Below, piece after piece: positions 41,529 to 50,042 of a stretch of DNA of 64,000 nucleotides. The position numbers were made by a program, and so were the translations under genes. Location of the stretch: NCBI GenBank assembly GCA_000306725.1, contig CP003083.1:310001-374000 (forward strand), read 5' to 3'. Every line of letters begins with the position of its first letter. Position 1 is the first letter of the stretch. The DNA is from Methanolobus psychrophilus R15 (GTDB lineage: Archaea; Halobacteriota; Methanosarcinia; Methanosarcinales; Methanosarcinaceae). The notes below the pieces were generated by a model, which saw only the letters and a program-made list of their open reading frames with translations, did not search any database and was not told where the DNA came from.

Positions 41529-42689
41529 CTATGCCTTTCCTACAACAACCCAGAAAATACTTCCTTTGCCGTCCGGATTATCATCCACTCCATACATGCC
41601 GCCATGCAGTTCGATGATCCTCTTAACGATGGCAAGGCCAAGACCGGTACCTCTGATGCCTTTCTTATCGGCGCGCTGGAAACGCTCAAAGATGCATGGT
41701 TTATCACTGTCCGGGACACCGTGACCGTAGTCCTTGACCGTAACCTTCCACGCATCATTGCGGTCAAGGAAATCTATCACTATCCTGCTTCCCTGCGGGC
41801 TGTATTTTATCGCGTTTGAGAGGAGGTTTGCGAACACTTCTTCAAGGATAGGGTTGGCGATTGCAACACACCTGGCACTTGTATCGATCTCGACTCTGTG
41901 GTCCTTCTCTTCTATATCTGTCCTGAAGTTCTCTACAGACGAGCGGAAAAGCGACACGATGTCTATTTTCTCAAAGACTATTTCATCGACCTTCTGCAAC
42001 TTACTTAACTTAGTGGCCGAATCAAGCAGACCTATAAGTTTCCTGGTATTCTCATGTATCCTCCTGAGGGCAAAGGTCGTGTCCTCATCATTGGACCTTC
42101 TCTGGAGCTCTTCTGTGAAGCCCAGGACAATGCCTGCAGGGGTCAGCAGGTCATGACGGATGATATCCGTGAAAAGTTCTTTGAGGTCATTGGATTCTTT
42201 CAGATCCTCCACACATCTTTGAAGCTCGTTTTCTGCAGTTTTCCTCCTGCTGATATCCCGTGCAACGCAGAGCAGGACCTCACGGCCTTGATACGCAATT
42301 AATTTGGCACTAATCTCAACAGGCATTTCTGTACCACTCTTCCCCCGAAGAGTAGTTTCAAAAACCGCCTTTTCATTCTTAGCCATTTGTTCTGCTATAG
42401 CGGACAGCAGTTCGGTGTTGCTGCCGGCTGTCAGGCTTACAGGCGACATGTCAAGAAGTTCATCCTCGCTATATCCAAGATGAATAGTAGCAGCCCTGTT
42501 GACATAGATCAGTTTTCCTAAAAGCTCGCTTATGAATACCTGATCTTCCATACTATCAAAAATGAGTTTAAGGCCCTTGTCCGGCCTGTCACTTACTATC
42601 GTCTCCGGGTTACTGACTGCCCCAAAACCCGGGATAGAGTTACACAACTCCAGTGAGTTTATGTGCTCCTGTTCATATTCCTTTTGCAT
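41529..42689 (-). CDS. PAS-domain sensor histidine kinase
   Basis: The 386-residue soluble protein has a PAS domain (about 40-155), a HisKA dimerisation domain with H-box IIRHDLLTPAG (about 170-240) and a HATPase_c domain (about 270-385) with N-box LLSNAIKYSP, G1 DYGHGVPD, F-box IFERFQ and G2 GTGLGLAI. There is no membrane helix, so it senses a cytoplasmic signal. No response regulator is adjacent. It is one of two PAS kinases in the window. Confidence 0.92.
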   Translation of the reverse strand: MQKEYEQEHINSLELCNSIPGFGAVSNPETIVSDRPDKGLKLIFDSMEDQVFISELLGKLIYVNRAATIHLGYSEDELLDMSPVSLTAGSNTELLSAIAEQMAKNEKAVFETTLRGKSGTEMPVEISAKLIAYQGREVLLCVARDISRRKTAENELQRCVEDLKESNDLKELFTDIIRHDLLTPAGIVLGFTEELQRRSNDEDTTFALRRIHENTRKLIGLLDSATKLSKLQKVDEIVFEKIDIVSLFRSSVENFRTDIEEKDHRVEIDTSARCVAIANPILEEVFANLLSNAIKYSPQGSRIVIDFLDRNDAWKVTVKDYGHGVPDSDKPCIFERFQRADKKGIRGTGLGLAIVKRIIELHGGMYGVDDNPDGKGSIFWVVVGKA

Positions 42690-42885
42690 GCTCCTGCACT
42701 CCCATTAACCAAATAGTCTGGTCGATATGCACTGTCAACCATTAACTTCCCAGAATTCAATACATCTTTAAGATTAATAAATATACCTATTAGACTAATA
42801 TATGTAAGTTTTATAAATCTATGCAAATATATAACCGTCAATTAATCAAAACAGAATGCAGCAGGTCTTAAAGAGCTCACACCTA

Positions 42886-44175
42886 TCAATAAATATAGGA
42901 TTTTATACTGGTGATGTCGCTGCCTGATGATGTGCTGATGATATCCATGAAAACATCTTCACTAATGGCCGTCCCTGATGCCGCAAATGCCTGATTACTA
43001 TATTTCATATTTTCAAGTCCTACGTCCACATACAACTCATAGGCCAGTGCAAAAGCCTTCTTGTAACCAAAATCTACCCTGACTCCGCTAGAGGCATCCA
43101 AGCTTTCGGGTATGTTCCAGTCTGAAAGAGGGAAGTCATACTCATCCTTAAAGTCCTCATATTTCTGCAGGAAGCGATCCCTTCTCTCAACTGCTCTCTC
43201 AGGACTGGCCTCGTTTAGCACTATGTATGTGTATAGGTCAGCATATCCTTCATCCATCCATAGCTGATCAAAATTGCAGGCACGTGTCCAGTAGTGCGCC
43301 AGTTCATGGATCAATATCTCACTGCTCGAGGTATGCAGCATCCAGATACCTGCCCTGCCCTTGTTGAACCCGCCATAACCACCTGTTTCAGTCAGATTTG
43401 CCTGTGTTATTGTAATGTCATAAGATGCCGGATAAGGCATGCCCCAGGTCTCTTCTAATATCGGCAGGCTTATCAGGGCAGTATCGAGCATTTGTTGCGC
43501 CCATACTTCTTCACCCTCCCAATATCTGATCTCTATCTGGACATCTCGTTCCTGCAGGTGGGCCACATCACTCAGGACAAGGTATTCAGTGTGCCTGACG
43601 GTATTGACAAGGCACGACCTGCTCCAGTCTAGCCCTCTCTGGAACCTGTAGATGCTGGAATTTTCCATTTCTTCCAGTTCATAGCCGTTTCTTGCCAGGT
43701 GTGTATCAAAGCCGGCTGGGACTTCCAGTGTTACTTCCGTGTTTTCTCCATTTTCAAGGATATAGAACACAGCACTATTTCTGTTAATATCCAGCTCGTA
43801 CTCGATATAGAATGTGTAGCTCTCCCCATACCACACCCTCCGGTTGTACTGGAAGACATGATAACCTTCCCCTGCTTTCTGGAACACTACTCTTTTTCCG
43901 ACATCATAGGCTTTAATGTTCTTTGCATTCTCTGGCAGGTAATGGTTAAAAGTAGAATAATATCCACGCTTGTATGTGGTACTGGGATCGGTGTTGGTGA
44001 ACATGATCTGCTTTATGACGTGTACGTTCTTACTTTCAGGTATCACCTGATAGGCAGAACTGACCTCTACGGTAACATCACTATAATCGGCAGTCGCAAT
44101 TGGCATGCAGGCTAGAGAGATTATTAATGCAAGTATCAGATATTTTTCATTAAACTGCAGCTCCATCTCTTTCAC
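42886..44175 (-). CDS. Secreted M1-like metallopeptidase
   Basis: The 429-residue protein has a signal peptide (about 10-29) and a gluzincin active site: EILIHELAHYWTRA followed by QLWMDEGYADLY, i.e. HExxH with a Glu 20 or so residues later. The N-terminal beta-rich half resembles the start of aminopeptidase N-type (M1) enzymes. It is much shorter than typical M1 enzymes (about 850), so it may be a minimal form. A role in extracellular peptide processing is inferred. No C-terminal anchor is evident. Confidence 0.8.
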   Translation of the reverse strand: MKEMELQFNEKYLILALIISLACMPIATADYSDVTVEVSSAYQVIPESKNVHVIKQIMFTNTDPSTTYKRGYYSTFNHYLPENAKNIKAYDVGKRVVFQKAGEGYHVFQYNRRVWYGESYTFYIEYELDINRNSAVFYILENGENTEVTLEVPAGFDTHLARNGYELEEMENSSIYRFQRGLDWSRSCLVNTVRHTEYLVLSDVAHLQERDVQIEIRYWEGEEVWAQQMLDTALISLPILEETWGMPYPASYDITITQANLTETGGYGGFNKGRAGIWMLHTSSSEILIHELAHYWTRACNFDQLWMDEGYADLYTYIVLNEASPERAVERRDRFLQKYEDFKDEYDFPLSDWNIPESLDASSGVRVDFGYKKAFALAYELYVDVGLENMKYSNQAFAASGTAISEDVFMDIISTSSGSDITSIKSYIY

Positions 44176-44421
44176 TTCACCAGCAAAAGAAAGATTTAAT
44201 GTAGTGACTTTTATATATTATGGCATTGGAAAATAATCTGTGACCATAATTCGACTAAGTATGCACATAAAAAGACTTATTTAATACATGATTTATAATA
44301 TTATGTCTAAATAATTCCTCTCAATGGCCACGCTGGGCAGGCAGCAACAATATGGTACTCGGTGCTGATAGCAAATAATTTAAACAGGGAGTTCTATGTG
44401 AAAGGGAGCGGAGATGTTCTC

Positions 44422-45723
44422 ATGAAATACTGGCAGCCCAAGTATGAAACAATGAAAAAGGAAGAACTTGCAGCATTGCAATCAAAACGTTTGAAAAAGA
44501 CGGCTGCAGCTGTTTATGAAAATGTGTCTTTTTACAGGGAAAAGTTCAGACAGCTTGGCATCAGGCCGGAGGATATCAGGTCGGCCGATGATATCAGAAA
44601 GCTGCCAGTGACAAAGAAGACCGATCTTCGCGATAATTACCCTTTTGGTCTTTTTGCTGTTCCTAAAAAAAACATAGTCCGAATCCACGCATCCTCAGGA
44701 ACAAGTGGGAAAGCGACAGTTGTCGGATACACACGGAATGATCTGGAAACGTGGTCAGACCTTATGGCAAGAAACTTCACAATGGTAGGACTGGATGAGA
44801 ACGATGTTTTCCAGAATGCCGTCAATTACGGACTGTTTACTGGCGGCCTGGGTTTCCACTATGGTATTGAAAAGATCGGAGCAATGGCTGTGCCAAGCGG
44901 TACAGGTAACACGGCCCGCCAATTGGAAATGATGATAGACTTCGGCGTTACTGCCCTCCACTGCACTCCCTCTTACGCCCTCTACCTGGCTGAGACAGCA
45001 CGCGAAATGGACCTTGTGGACGAACTCTCCTTGAGGGTAGGATGTTTCGGGGCTGAGCCATGGTCATCCAACACCCGCAAACAACTGGAAAATAGCCTTA
45101 ACATTAAAGCCTATGACTCCTACGGCCTTTCCGAACTTATGGGACCCGGAGTTGCATTTGAGTGCCAGGAGCAGAACGGATTGCACCTGTGGAACGATCA
45201 CTTCCTTGTAGAAGTGCTTGATGAGGAAGGAGAACAGGTGGCTGAAGGAGAAAAAGGGGAACTGGTCCTTACATCCCTTACAAAAGAAGCACTTCCTATC
45301 ATAAGGTACAGGACAGGTGACATCACAAGGCTGCTTGAGAGTGAGTGCTGCTGCGGACGAACCACTACCCGTATATCCAGGCTGCTTGGAAGGGCTGACG
45401 ATATGCTCATTGTCAGGGGCATCAACGTATTCCCCTCCCAGATAGAGAATATCATCGCCAAAGTACCCGAGGTCACAGAGCACTTCCAGGTCATACTTGA
45501 CAGGAATCAGAAGATGCTTGACGAGCTCACAGTAAGGGTGGAGCTCGAAGAGAACGCATTCACAGGCGAGCTCAAAGACCTGGCAGCTGTGAAGAGACAT
45601 GTAGAGAACGAACTCAAGAGCGTACTTAACATCAGGACGGCTGTGGAGCTTGTCGAGAAAGGCACTATACCCCGCTCTGAAGGCAAGTCCAAGAAGGTCA
45701 TTGACAGAAGGAACGCACTTTAA
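44422..45723 (+). CDS. Phenylacetate-CoA ligase-like acyl-CoA synthetase
   Basis: The 433-residue protein belongs to the PaaK group of ANL adenylating enzymes: IHASSGTSGKATVVGYT (AMP-binding P-loop), YGLSELMGPGVAFEC, YRTGDITRL and a closing GTIPRSEGKSKKVIDRR with the C-terminal lysine. It forms an aryl- or acyl-CoA from a carboxylic acid. I start it at MKYWQPKYETMKKEE rather than at 44362 because of family length and the GGAGATG ahead. Methanogens use such ligases for aromatic amino acid synthesis from aryl acids. It lies 31 bases before the marker 8 gene and is probably in an operon with it. Confidence 0.92.
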   Translation: MKYWQPKYETMKKEELAALQSKRLKKTAAAVYENVSFYREKFRQLGIRPEDIRSADDIRKLPVTKKTDLRDNYPFGLFAVPKKNIVRIHASSGTSGKATVVGYTRNDLETWSDLMARNFTMVGLDENDVFQNAVNYGLFTGGLGFHYGIEKIGAMAVPSGTGNTARQLEMMIDFGVTALHCTPSYALYLAETAREMDLVDELSLRVGCFGAEPWSSNTRKQLENSLNIKAYDSYGLSELMGPGVAFECQEQNGLHLWNDHFLVEVLDEEGEQVAEGEKGELVLTSLTKEALPIIRYRTGDITRLLESECCCGRTTTRISRLLGRADDMLIVRGINVFPSQIENIIAKVPEVTEHFQVILDRNQKMLDELTVRVELEENAFTGELKDLAAVKRHVENELKSVLNIRTAVELVEKGTIPRSEGKSKKVIDRRNAL

Positions 45724-45754
45724 GGATATCTTATTAGAATAGACCGGTGATAAA

Positions 45755-46603
45755 ATGCCTCATGTGATGGAAATTCTGGGAAAGGCCCGGGTCGTTGTAA
45801 AAGATGGAAAGGTTGTTGAAGTGGGTGATCCACAGATAGAGTGGTGTCCGATCTTTGAGAAGGCAAGAGGAATCAAAGAGATCAACAAGGAAGAGATCAG
45901 GAAGAACATGGAGTTCCGCATAAGGGATTTTGGGCTCTTCACTGACAAAAGGAAACTTGAGATGGATGTTTTCGTTGGTTTCGGTGCATCCGAGGTTATG
46001 ATGACCGGTCTTAACAGGGGCCTGATCGACACCACAGTTACTGTTTGCGACGGTGCAGGCACTGTCATAACAAATAATCCTTCCCTGGTACAGGGTATGG
46101 GAGCACGCATATCCGGCCTCGTTGAGACCGAGCCGATAGAAGCTACCATCAATGGTATTGCGCAGAGAGGAGGTATCGTCCTTGACCCTTCAGGTGCCAG
46201 AATCGACCCAGCAGGCGGAGTAAAAAAAGCAGCAGGGTTAGGTTACAGGAAGATAGCCGTGACAGTTGTTTTCCCGGAAACCGCAAAGGAACTGCGGAAG
46301 CTAGAGTCTGAAATGGACCTTGACCTTACTATAATAGGCGCTCACGTTACGGGCATCGATAAGGAGTTTGCCATTGAACTGGTGAAACACCTCGACATTG
46401 TGACAAGCTGCGCTTCCAGGAACATACGAGAGATTGTCAAACCTCTTGCCCAGGTTGGCACAGCAGTGCCACTGTTTGCCATAACCCAGAAAGGAAAGGA
46501 GTTGCTCCTTGAAAGGGCAAAAGAGGTCGAATCACCAATACTCATCAATACGATGTCCCTTCCGGCACTGCCGGAGCACAAGCAGCCCAGGGAACTGGTC
46601 TGA
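45755..46603 (+). CDS. Methanogenesis marker protein 8 (DUF2099)
   Basis: A 282-residue protein beginning MPHVMEILGKARVVVKDGKV. It contains conserved stretches FVGFGASEVMMTGLNRG, VCDGAGTVITNNPSLVQG and IIGAHVTGID. These fit DUF2099, one of the proteins found only in methanogens and their methane-oxidising relatives. The molecular role is unresolved. The gene directly follows the PaaK-like ligase on the same strand, so co-transcription is likely. Its presence supports the methanogen origin of the window. Confidence 0.87.
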   Translation: MPHVMEILGKARVVVKDGKVVEVGDPQIEWCPIFEKARGIKEINKEEIRKNMEFRIRDFGLFTDKRKLEMDVFVGFGASEVMMTGLNRGLIDTTVTVCDGAGTVITNNPSLVQGMGARISGLVETEPIEATINGIAQRGGIVLDPSGARIDPAGGVKKAAGLGYRKIAVTVVFPETAKELRKLESEMDLDLTIIGAHVTGIDKEFAIELVKHLDIVTSCASRNIREIVKPLAQVGTAVPLFAITQKGKELLLERAKEVESPILINTMSLPALPEHKQPRELV

Positions 46604-46626
46604 ACTGCTTTAAGGTAGATGTGCAC

Positions 46627-47031
46627 TCACTCAGGAATCCTGAGCGGGTCCTTTTTCCTGTAAGCCATACCGGTGAAGATTGCGATGGTATCACCGTTTT
46701 CGTTTGTAACATCGACAGTATAGGTTGCTATCTTTGGATTTATCGAGGTTTCCTTTGCTTCTGCATACAGGTGGCCTTCGCCGACTGCCTTGACAAAAGA
46801 GATATCTGCATTGATAGCCACAGCAGCCGTGCCATGGGAATTGGAAGCTGCTGCAAATGCCATATCAGCAAGTGTGAATATCGTTCCACCATGTACACTG
46901 CCAAGCACATTGAGATGTCTTTTTTCTATCCTCATCTCTGCCTTTGCATAGCCTGCAGAAACCTCTGTTAAATGCATGCCAGAAATTGTCGCGAAATTCT
47001 CCTGCTCAAAATACTTGTATAATCTGTCCAT
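46627..47031 (-). CDS. PaaI-like hotdog thioesterase
   Basis: A 134-residue single hotdog-domain protein with the family motif NVLGSVHGGTIFTLADMAFA. PaaI/YdiI-type thioesterases hydrolyse aryl- or acyl-CoA thioesters. It is convergent with the marker 8 gene (23 bases between stops), so it shares a locus but not a transcript with the PaaK-like ligase, the opposing activity. Confidence 0.92.
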   Translation of the reverse strand: MDRLYKYFEQENFATISGMHLTEVSAGYAKAEMRIEKRHLNVLGSVHGGTIFTLADMAFAAASNSHGTAAVAINADISFVKAVGEGHLYAEAKETSINPKIATYTVDVTNENGDTIAIFTGMAYRKKDPLRIPE

Positions 47032-47157
47032 ATCTATCTGACTTTCTTATTACAGGCTACTCCTTATAAGTTCCTCTGCCCGCAAAAGAGGAATATAATA
47101 ACTAAAATGATTAATAATTATGAATTTAGAAACGCTTAAATGCATCTTCGCATCTAG

Positions 47158-47177
47158 TATCATGTTTAAACATGATA
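47158..47177. promoter_or_regulatory. 20-bp perfect palindrome
   Basis: TATCATGTTT-AAACATGATA is a perfect inverted repeat in the gap between the thioesterase and DUF421 genes, about 125 bases upstream of the thioesterase start and 230 before the DUF421 start. A dimeric regulator site is plausible. The gap has no gene. Confidence 0.5.
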
Positions 47178-47271
47178 GAACATCGGAATGACTACCGAAC
47201 ACACGGTTAGTCCATGAAGATTAACTATGTACCACAAAAAACGGGTTTAAACAGTGCGGGAGATTTTCAAC

Positions 47272-47307
47272 AAAAGAACAAATGGCCTGCCACCCATTTG
47301 TTCTTTT
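47272..47307. terminator. 14-bp perfect stem-loop
   Basis: AAAAGAACAAATGG pairs perfectly with CCATTTGTTCTTTT around an 8-base loop. On the plus strand it ends in a T-rich arm like an intrinsic terminator. It lies 98 bases before the DUF421 start and no gene ends just before it, so it may terminate a small unannotated transcript or act as an operator. Confidence 0.5.
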
Positions 47308-47405
47308 ATCCTCCGGAATAAGCAGACGCCTATATACTATCATAACCCTGTATATAATAGTGAGAACATATCAAGGGGTTACTGTGCTCACATCGTGACA
47401 TTTCA

Positions 47406-47948
47406 ATGAGATCCAGGAGGGCCGTATTCATTAGTCTCATCTTCAGCAGCTGGGAAAACATACTGAGGATACTCATCTTCGCTCTTTGCGGGTATACTGC
47501 ACTTGTGTTTCTCCTGAGAACCACTGGTCAGCGCACCTTATCAAAACTGAATGCGTTTGACTTCATCATCACAGTGACCATTGGATCTACCTTCGCTACA
47601 CTTCTTCTTGCAGGCAATGTCGCACTAATTGATGGCATAACGGTCTTTGCAGCATTGGTAGGCCTGCAGTTTACGGTTACATGGCTGACTGCAAGATCTG
47701 ACCTTATAAAAAAGGCAGTCAAGAACGAACCCCGATTGTTGTACTATAACGGAGAGTACCTGACAAAAAACATGAAAAAAACCCGCATAGTAAAAGAGGA
47801 AATAGAACAGGCCATACGCAGTACAGGACAATCAAGTACAGGTAATGTGGGAGCTGTGGTCATGGAAACCAACGGCAACCTTTCAGTCATCGGCAAGGGA
47901 AGCAAGGAAGATATGGATGTCCTCGCGGATGTCCTGGATAAAGAATAA
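47406..47948 (+). CDS. DUF421/YetF-like membrane protein
   Basis: The 180-residue protein has three N-terminal helices and a soluble C-terminal DUF421 domain. Motifs LLRTTGQRTLSKLNAFDF and ITVTIGSTFATLLL are those of YetF-like proteins, with the closing NGNLSVIGKG. The family is widespread in bacteria, with unknown function. ATCCAGGAGG-like sequence lies close to the start, which may make an internal start possible. Monocistronic. Confidence 0.88.
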   Translation: MRSRRAVFISLIFSSWENILRILIFALCGYTALVFLLRTTGQRTLSKLNAFDFIITVTIGSTFATLLLAGNVALIDGITVFAALVGLQFTVTWLTARSDLIKKAVKNEPRLLYYNGEYLTKNMKKTRIVKEEIEQAIRSTGQSSTGNVGAVVMETNGNLSVIGKGSKEDMDVLADVLDKE

Positions 47949-48025
47949 TTGCTGCGATAACAAACTTAATTTTACAAAAATTGTGTCCACCCTTTCTGAC
48001 GGGTGGATACACACCTGATACATAT

Positions 48026-48466
48026 TCAAAAGGTCACGAAATCCCTGTGATTGAATCCCTTTGAATAATCCAGATAATAAGCTTCCGCAGGTTCTACTTT
48101 AAAGAAAACATTGTCAGGGTTTGATGGCATATCAGCCAGGAATGGATACTTTTTAGCCATTAGCTTGAATGCTTTATTTGTCTCTACCCCATCCGTGACA
48201 AGGGATGCTTTCCCCTGCATCTGGACACCTGTTATCTGCATGACCTCTGCATCATCTTCATCCACAGTGAACGCAACATTGGGATTATCCATCATGTCTG
48301 TGACTTTGTGAGTGTTCTTGTCGGTTACAAAGTATACTGTTGCCCCGTCAGAAGCGAAAGCCATTGTATGCACCATTGGCTTCCCACTCCTGTCGGCTGT
48401 GCCCAGATTCAGCCACTGGTGGCTGGAAAGATAATTAATTATTTTCTGCTTTGTCTCTTCTGTCAT
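48026..48466 (-). CDS. Pyridoxamine 5'-phosphate oxidase-like flavoprotein
   Basis: A 146-residue split-barrel protein: LNLGTADRSGKPMVHTMAF, VYFVTDKNTHKVTDMMDNPN and a closing domain with FFKVEPAEAYYLDYSKGF. Small PNPOx-like proteins bind FMN or F420, but the substrate is not evident. Convergent with the DUF421 gene. Confidence 0.85.
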   Translation of the reverse strand: MTEETKQKIINYLSSHQWLNLGTADRSGKPMVHTMAFASDGATVYFVTDKNTHKVTDMMDNPNVAFTVDEDDAEVMQITGVQMQGKASLVTDGVETNKAFKLMAKKYPFLADMPSNPDNVFFKVEPAEAYYLDYSKGFNHRDFVTF

Positions 48467-48521
48467 TTAAGCCCCCTGGCCTCTTGGCCCTTATGATATT
48501 ATTAGCTGCCATACTTTAAGT

Positions 48522-49391
48522 TTAATCGTTCGCAGACCTTTGGATCTGTTCTCTTCTCTGGCTCGTCTCATAGTCTGCATATACTTTTGTGAATTCCACC
48601 ATAACCGTGACAATGATGGCTGACAGGTATATCCAGAGGAAGATAGCAAGTACTGAACCTACACTGCCATACATTCCCGTAGGATCGGTGTACCTCAGGT
48701 ACAGGCTGAACACATACTTTCCCAATGTTACAAAAGCAACTGTGAGAAAAGATCCTGTCACAACATACTTGTAATCCATTTTTGTATCGGGAAGTACCCT
48801 GTAAAGGTAAATGAAAAGAAGCACAAGGATCATGAAGTTGGCTATTGAACTGATTGATTGTATGGCCCAGGCAGGTATCGGGAGAAACTGGTCAAGTTGC
48901 TGAGAAACACTGAAGAATATCACTTCAAAAACAGTGATCAGGACGACCAGCAGCACAAAGATGAACACCGCAACAAAAGCCGAGATTCTCTTCTTGATGA
49001 GTTCCTCATACCAAGTACTGTTCTCATATGAGACCTTCCACATCCTGTTAATGGTTTTCTCGAGTTGCAGGAAAAGATTGCCTGAGGTCCATAAAAAAAG
49101 AGCGAAACTTATGAGCAAGCCCAAGGTAAGAGTACTGGTCTCCGGAATCTGCTGGAAAAGCGTATTTAATATTTCGATGGTTGCTTCAGTTGCAACAGCG
49201 GAAACGTATTCCAAAATCGATTCCTGTATCGTTTCCTCCCTTAGAAAAAAACTGCTGACGGATAACAGGAACAACAGTAGTGCCGGCAGACTCATCAACA
49301 TTATAAATGAAAGCGCTGCACTGTCTGTGATACCGTCGTCATTGCTCCATTTATGCAAAGTCCCTGTGACAATGTCCCTTACCTTTCCCAT
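48522..49391 (-). CDS. YihY/BrkB-family membrane protein
   Basis: The 289-residue protein has six helices and the family pattern: a short N-terminal amphipathic part with the motif DSAALSFIMLMSLPALLLFL, a long middle with RMWKVSYENS and a closing GSVGSVLAIFLWIYLSAIIV. The family was once linked to ribonuclease BN but is now seen as a membrane transporter-like group of unknown function. Monocistronic. Confidence 0.88.
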   Translation of the reverse strand: MGKVRDIVTGTLHKWSNDDGITDSAALSFIMLMSLPALLLFLLSVSSFFLREETIQESILEYVSAVATEATIEILNTLFQQIPETSTLTLGLLISFALFLWTSGNLFLQLEKTINRMWKVSYENSTWYEELIKKRISAFVAVFIFVLLVVLITVFEVIFFSVSQQLDQFLPIPAWAIQSISSIANFMILVLLFIYLYRVLPDTKMDYKYVVTGSFLTVAFVTLGKYVFSLYLRYTDPTGMYGSVGSVLAIFLWIYLSAIIVTVMVEFTKVYADYETSQRREQIQRSAND

Positions 49392-49567
49392 ATATCCAAA
49401 CCCCTTTCTAAATCTGTACTAATAGGATATACTTTTTGAGGATATACTTTTTGTCAGCTCTCAATGGCTATGGAGTCAAAAAATAAAAGGATTAGAAGAT
49501 ATTGCAGGTCAAATTGATTGAGAGAATAGTTGTTTCCTGAAACAGCGAAATTCATTCATTTCCGCCA

Positions 49568-49975
49568 CTAGAGCAATTCCTCATCCTCAAGCTCCACATC
49601 CAGCACTTCCAGCTTAACAGGCTGCCCACTGCCGTCGTAACATTTCCAGTTGTTACGGCCGTAAGGGTGGCCCACTATGATGTGGCGTGTACCGGTCTTG
49701 CTGAACATGTGCAAATCAGCCTGCGATGGACGCACGGCAGAGCTTGGATGGCTATGTACGGAGCCTACTGCCGAGATATTTGGCATCATGAACAGTTTCA
49801 GTACCGCATTGGATTCGCTTGATTCCGTGCCGGGGAGAAGGAGGATATCAGTAATTATGCCATCCTTTGCTTCAAGCAATCCCGCAAACTCGTCCGGATA
49901 TGTCGACTTGCTGGCTTCAAGTATAAAATCAAGGGTATCACTGGCAATACCTATGATCTCAGCATTCTTTTTCAT
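49568..49975 (-). CDS. JAMM/MPN-domain metalloprotease-like protein
   Basis: A 135-residue protein with the JAMM zinc motif: Glu in PDEFAGLLE, then SVHSHPSSAVRPSQADLHMF (H-x-H...S-x2-D). Archaeal stand-alone JAMM proteins remove ubiquitin-like SAMP modifiers or act in sulfur transfer. The ATG giving MKKNAEIIG is preferred to a TTG 18 bases upstream. There is no SAMP or E1 partner adjacent. Confidence 0.87.
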   Translation of the reverse strand: MKKNAEIIGIASDTLDFILEASKSTYPDEFAGLLEAKDGIITDILLLPGTESSESNAVLKLFMMPNISAVGSVHSHPSSAVRPSQADLHMFSKTGTRHIIVGHPYGRNNWKCYDGSGQPVKLEVLDVELEDEELL

Positions 49976-50042
49976 AAAGGAACATTGTATCAAATGGGTA
50001 ATAAGCCTTTTTAAGCTCTAAAAATAAGTTATAAAAGTTAAG

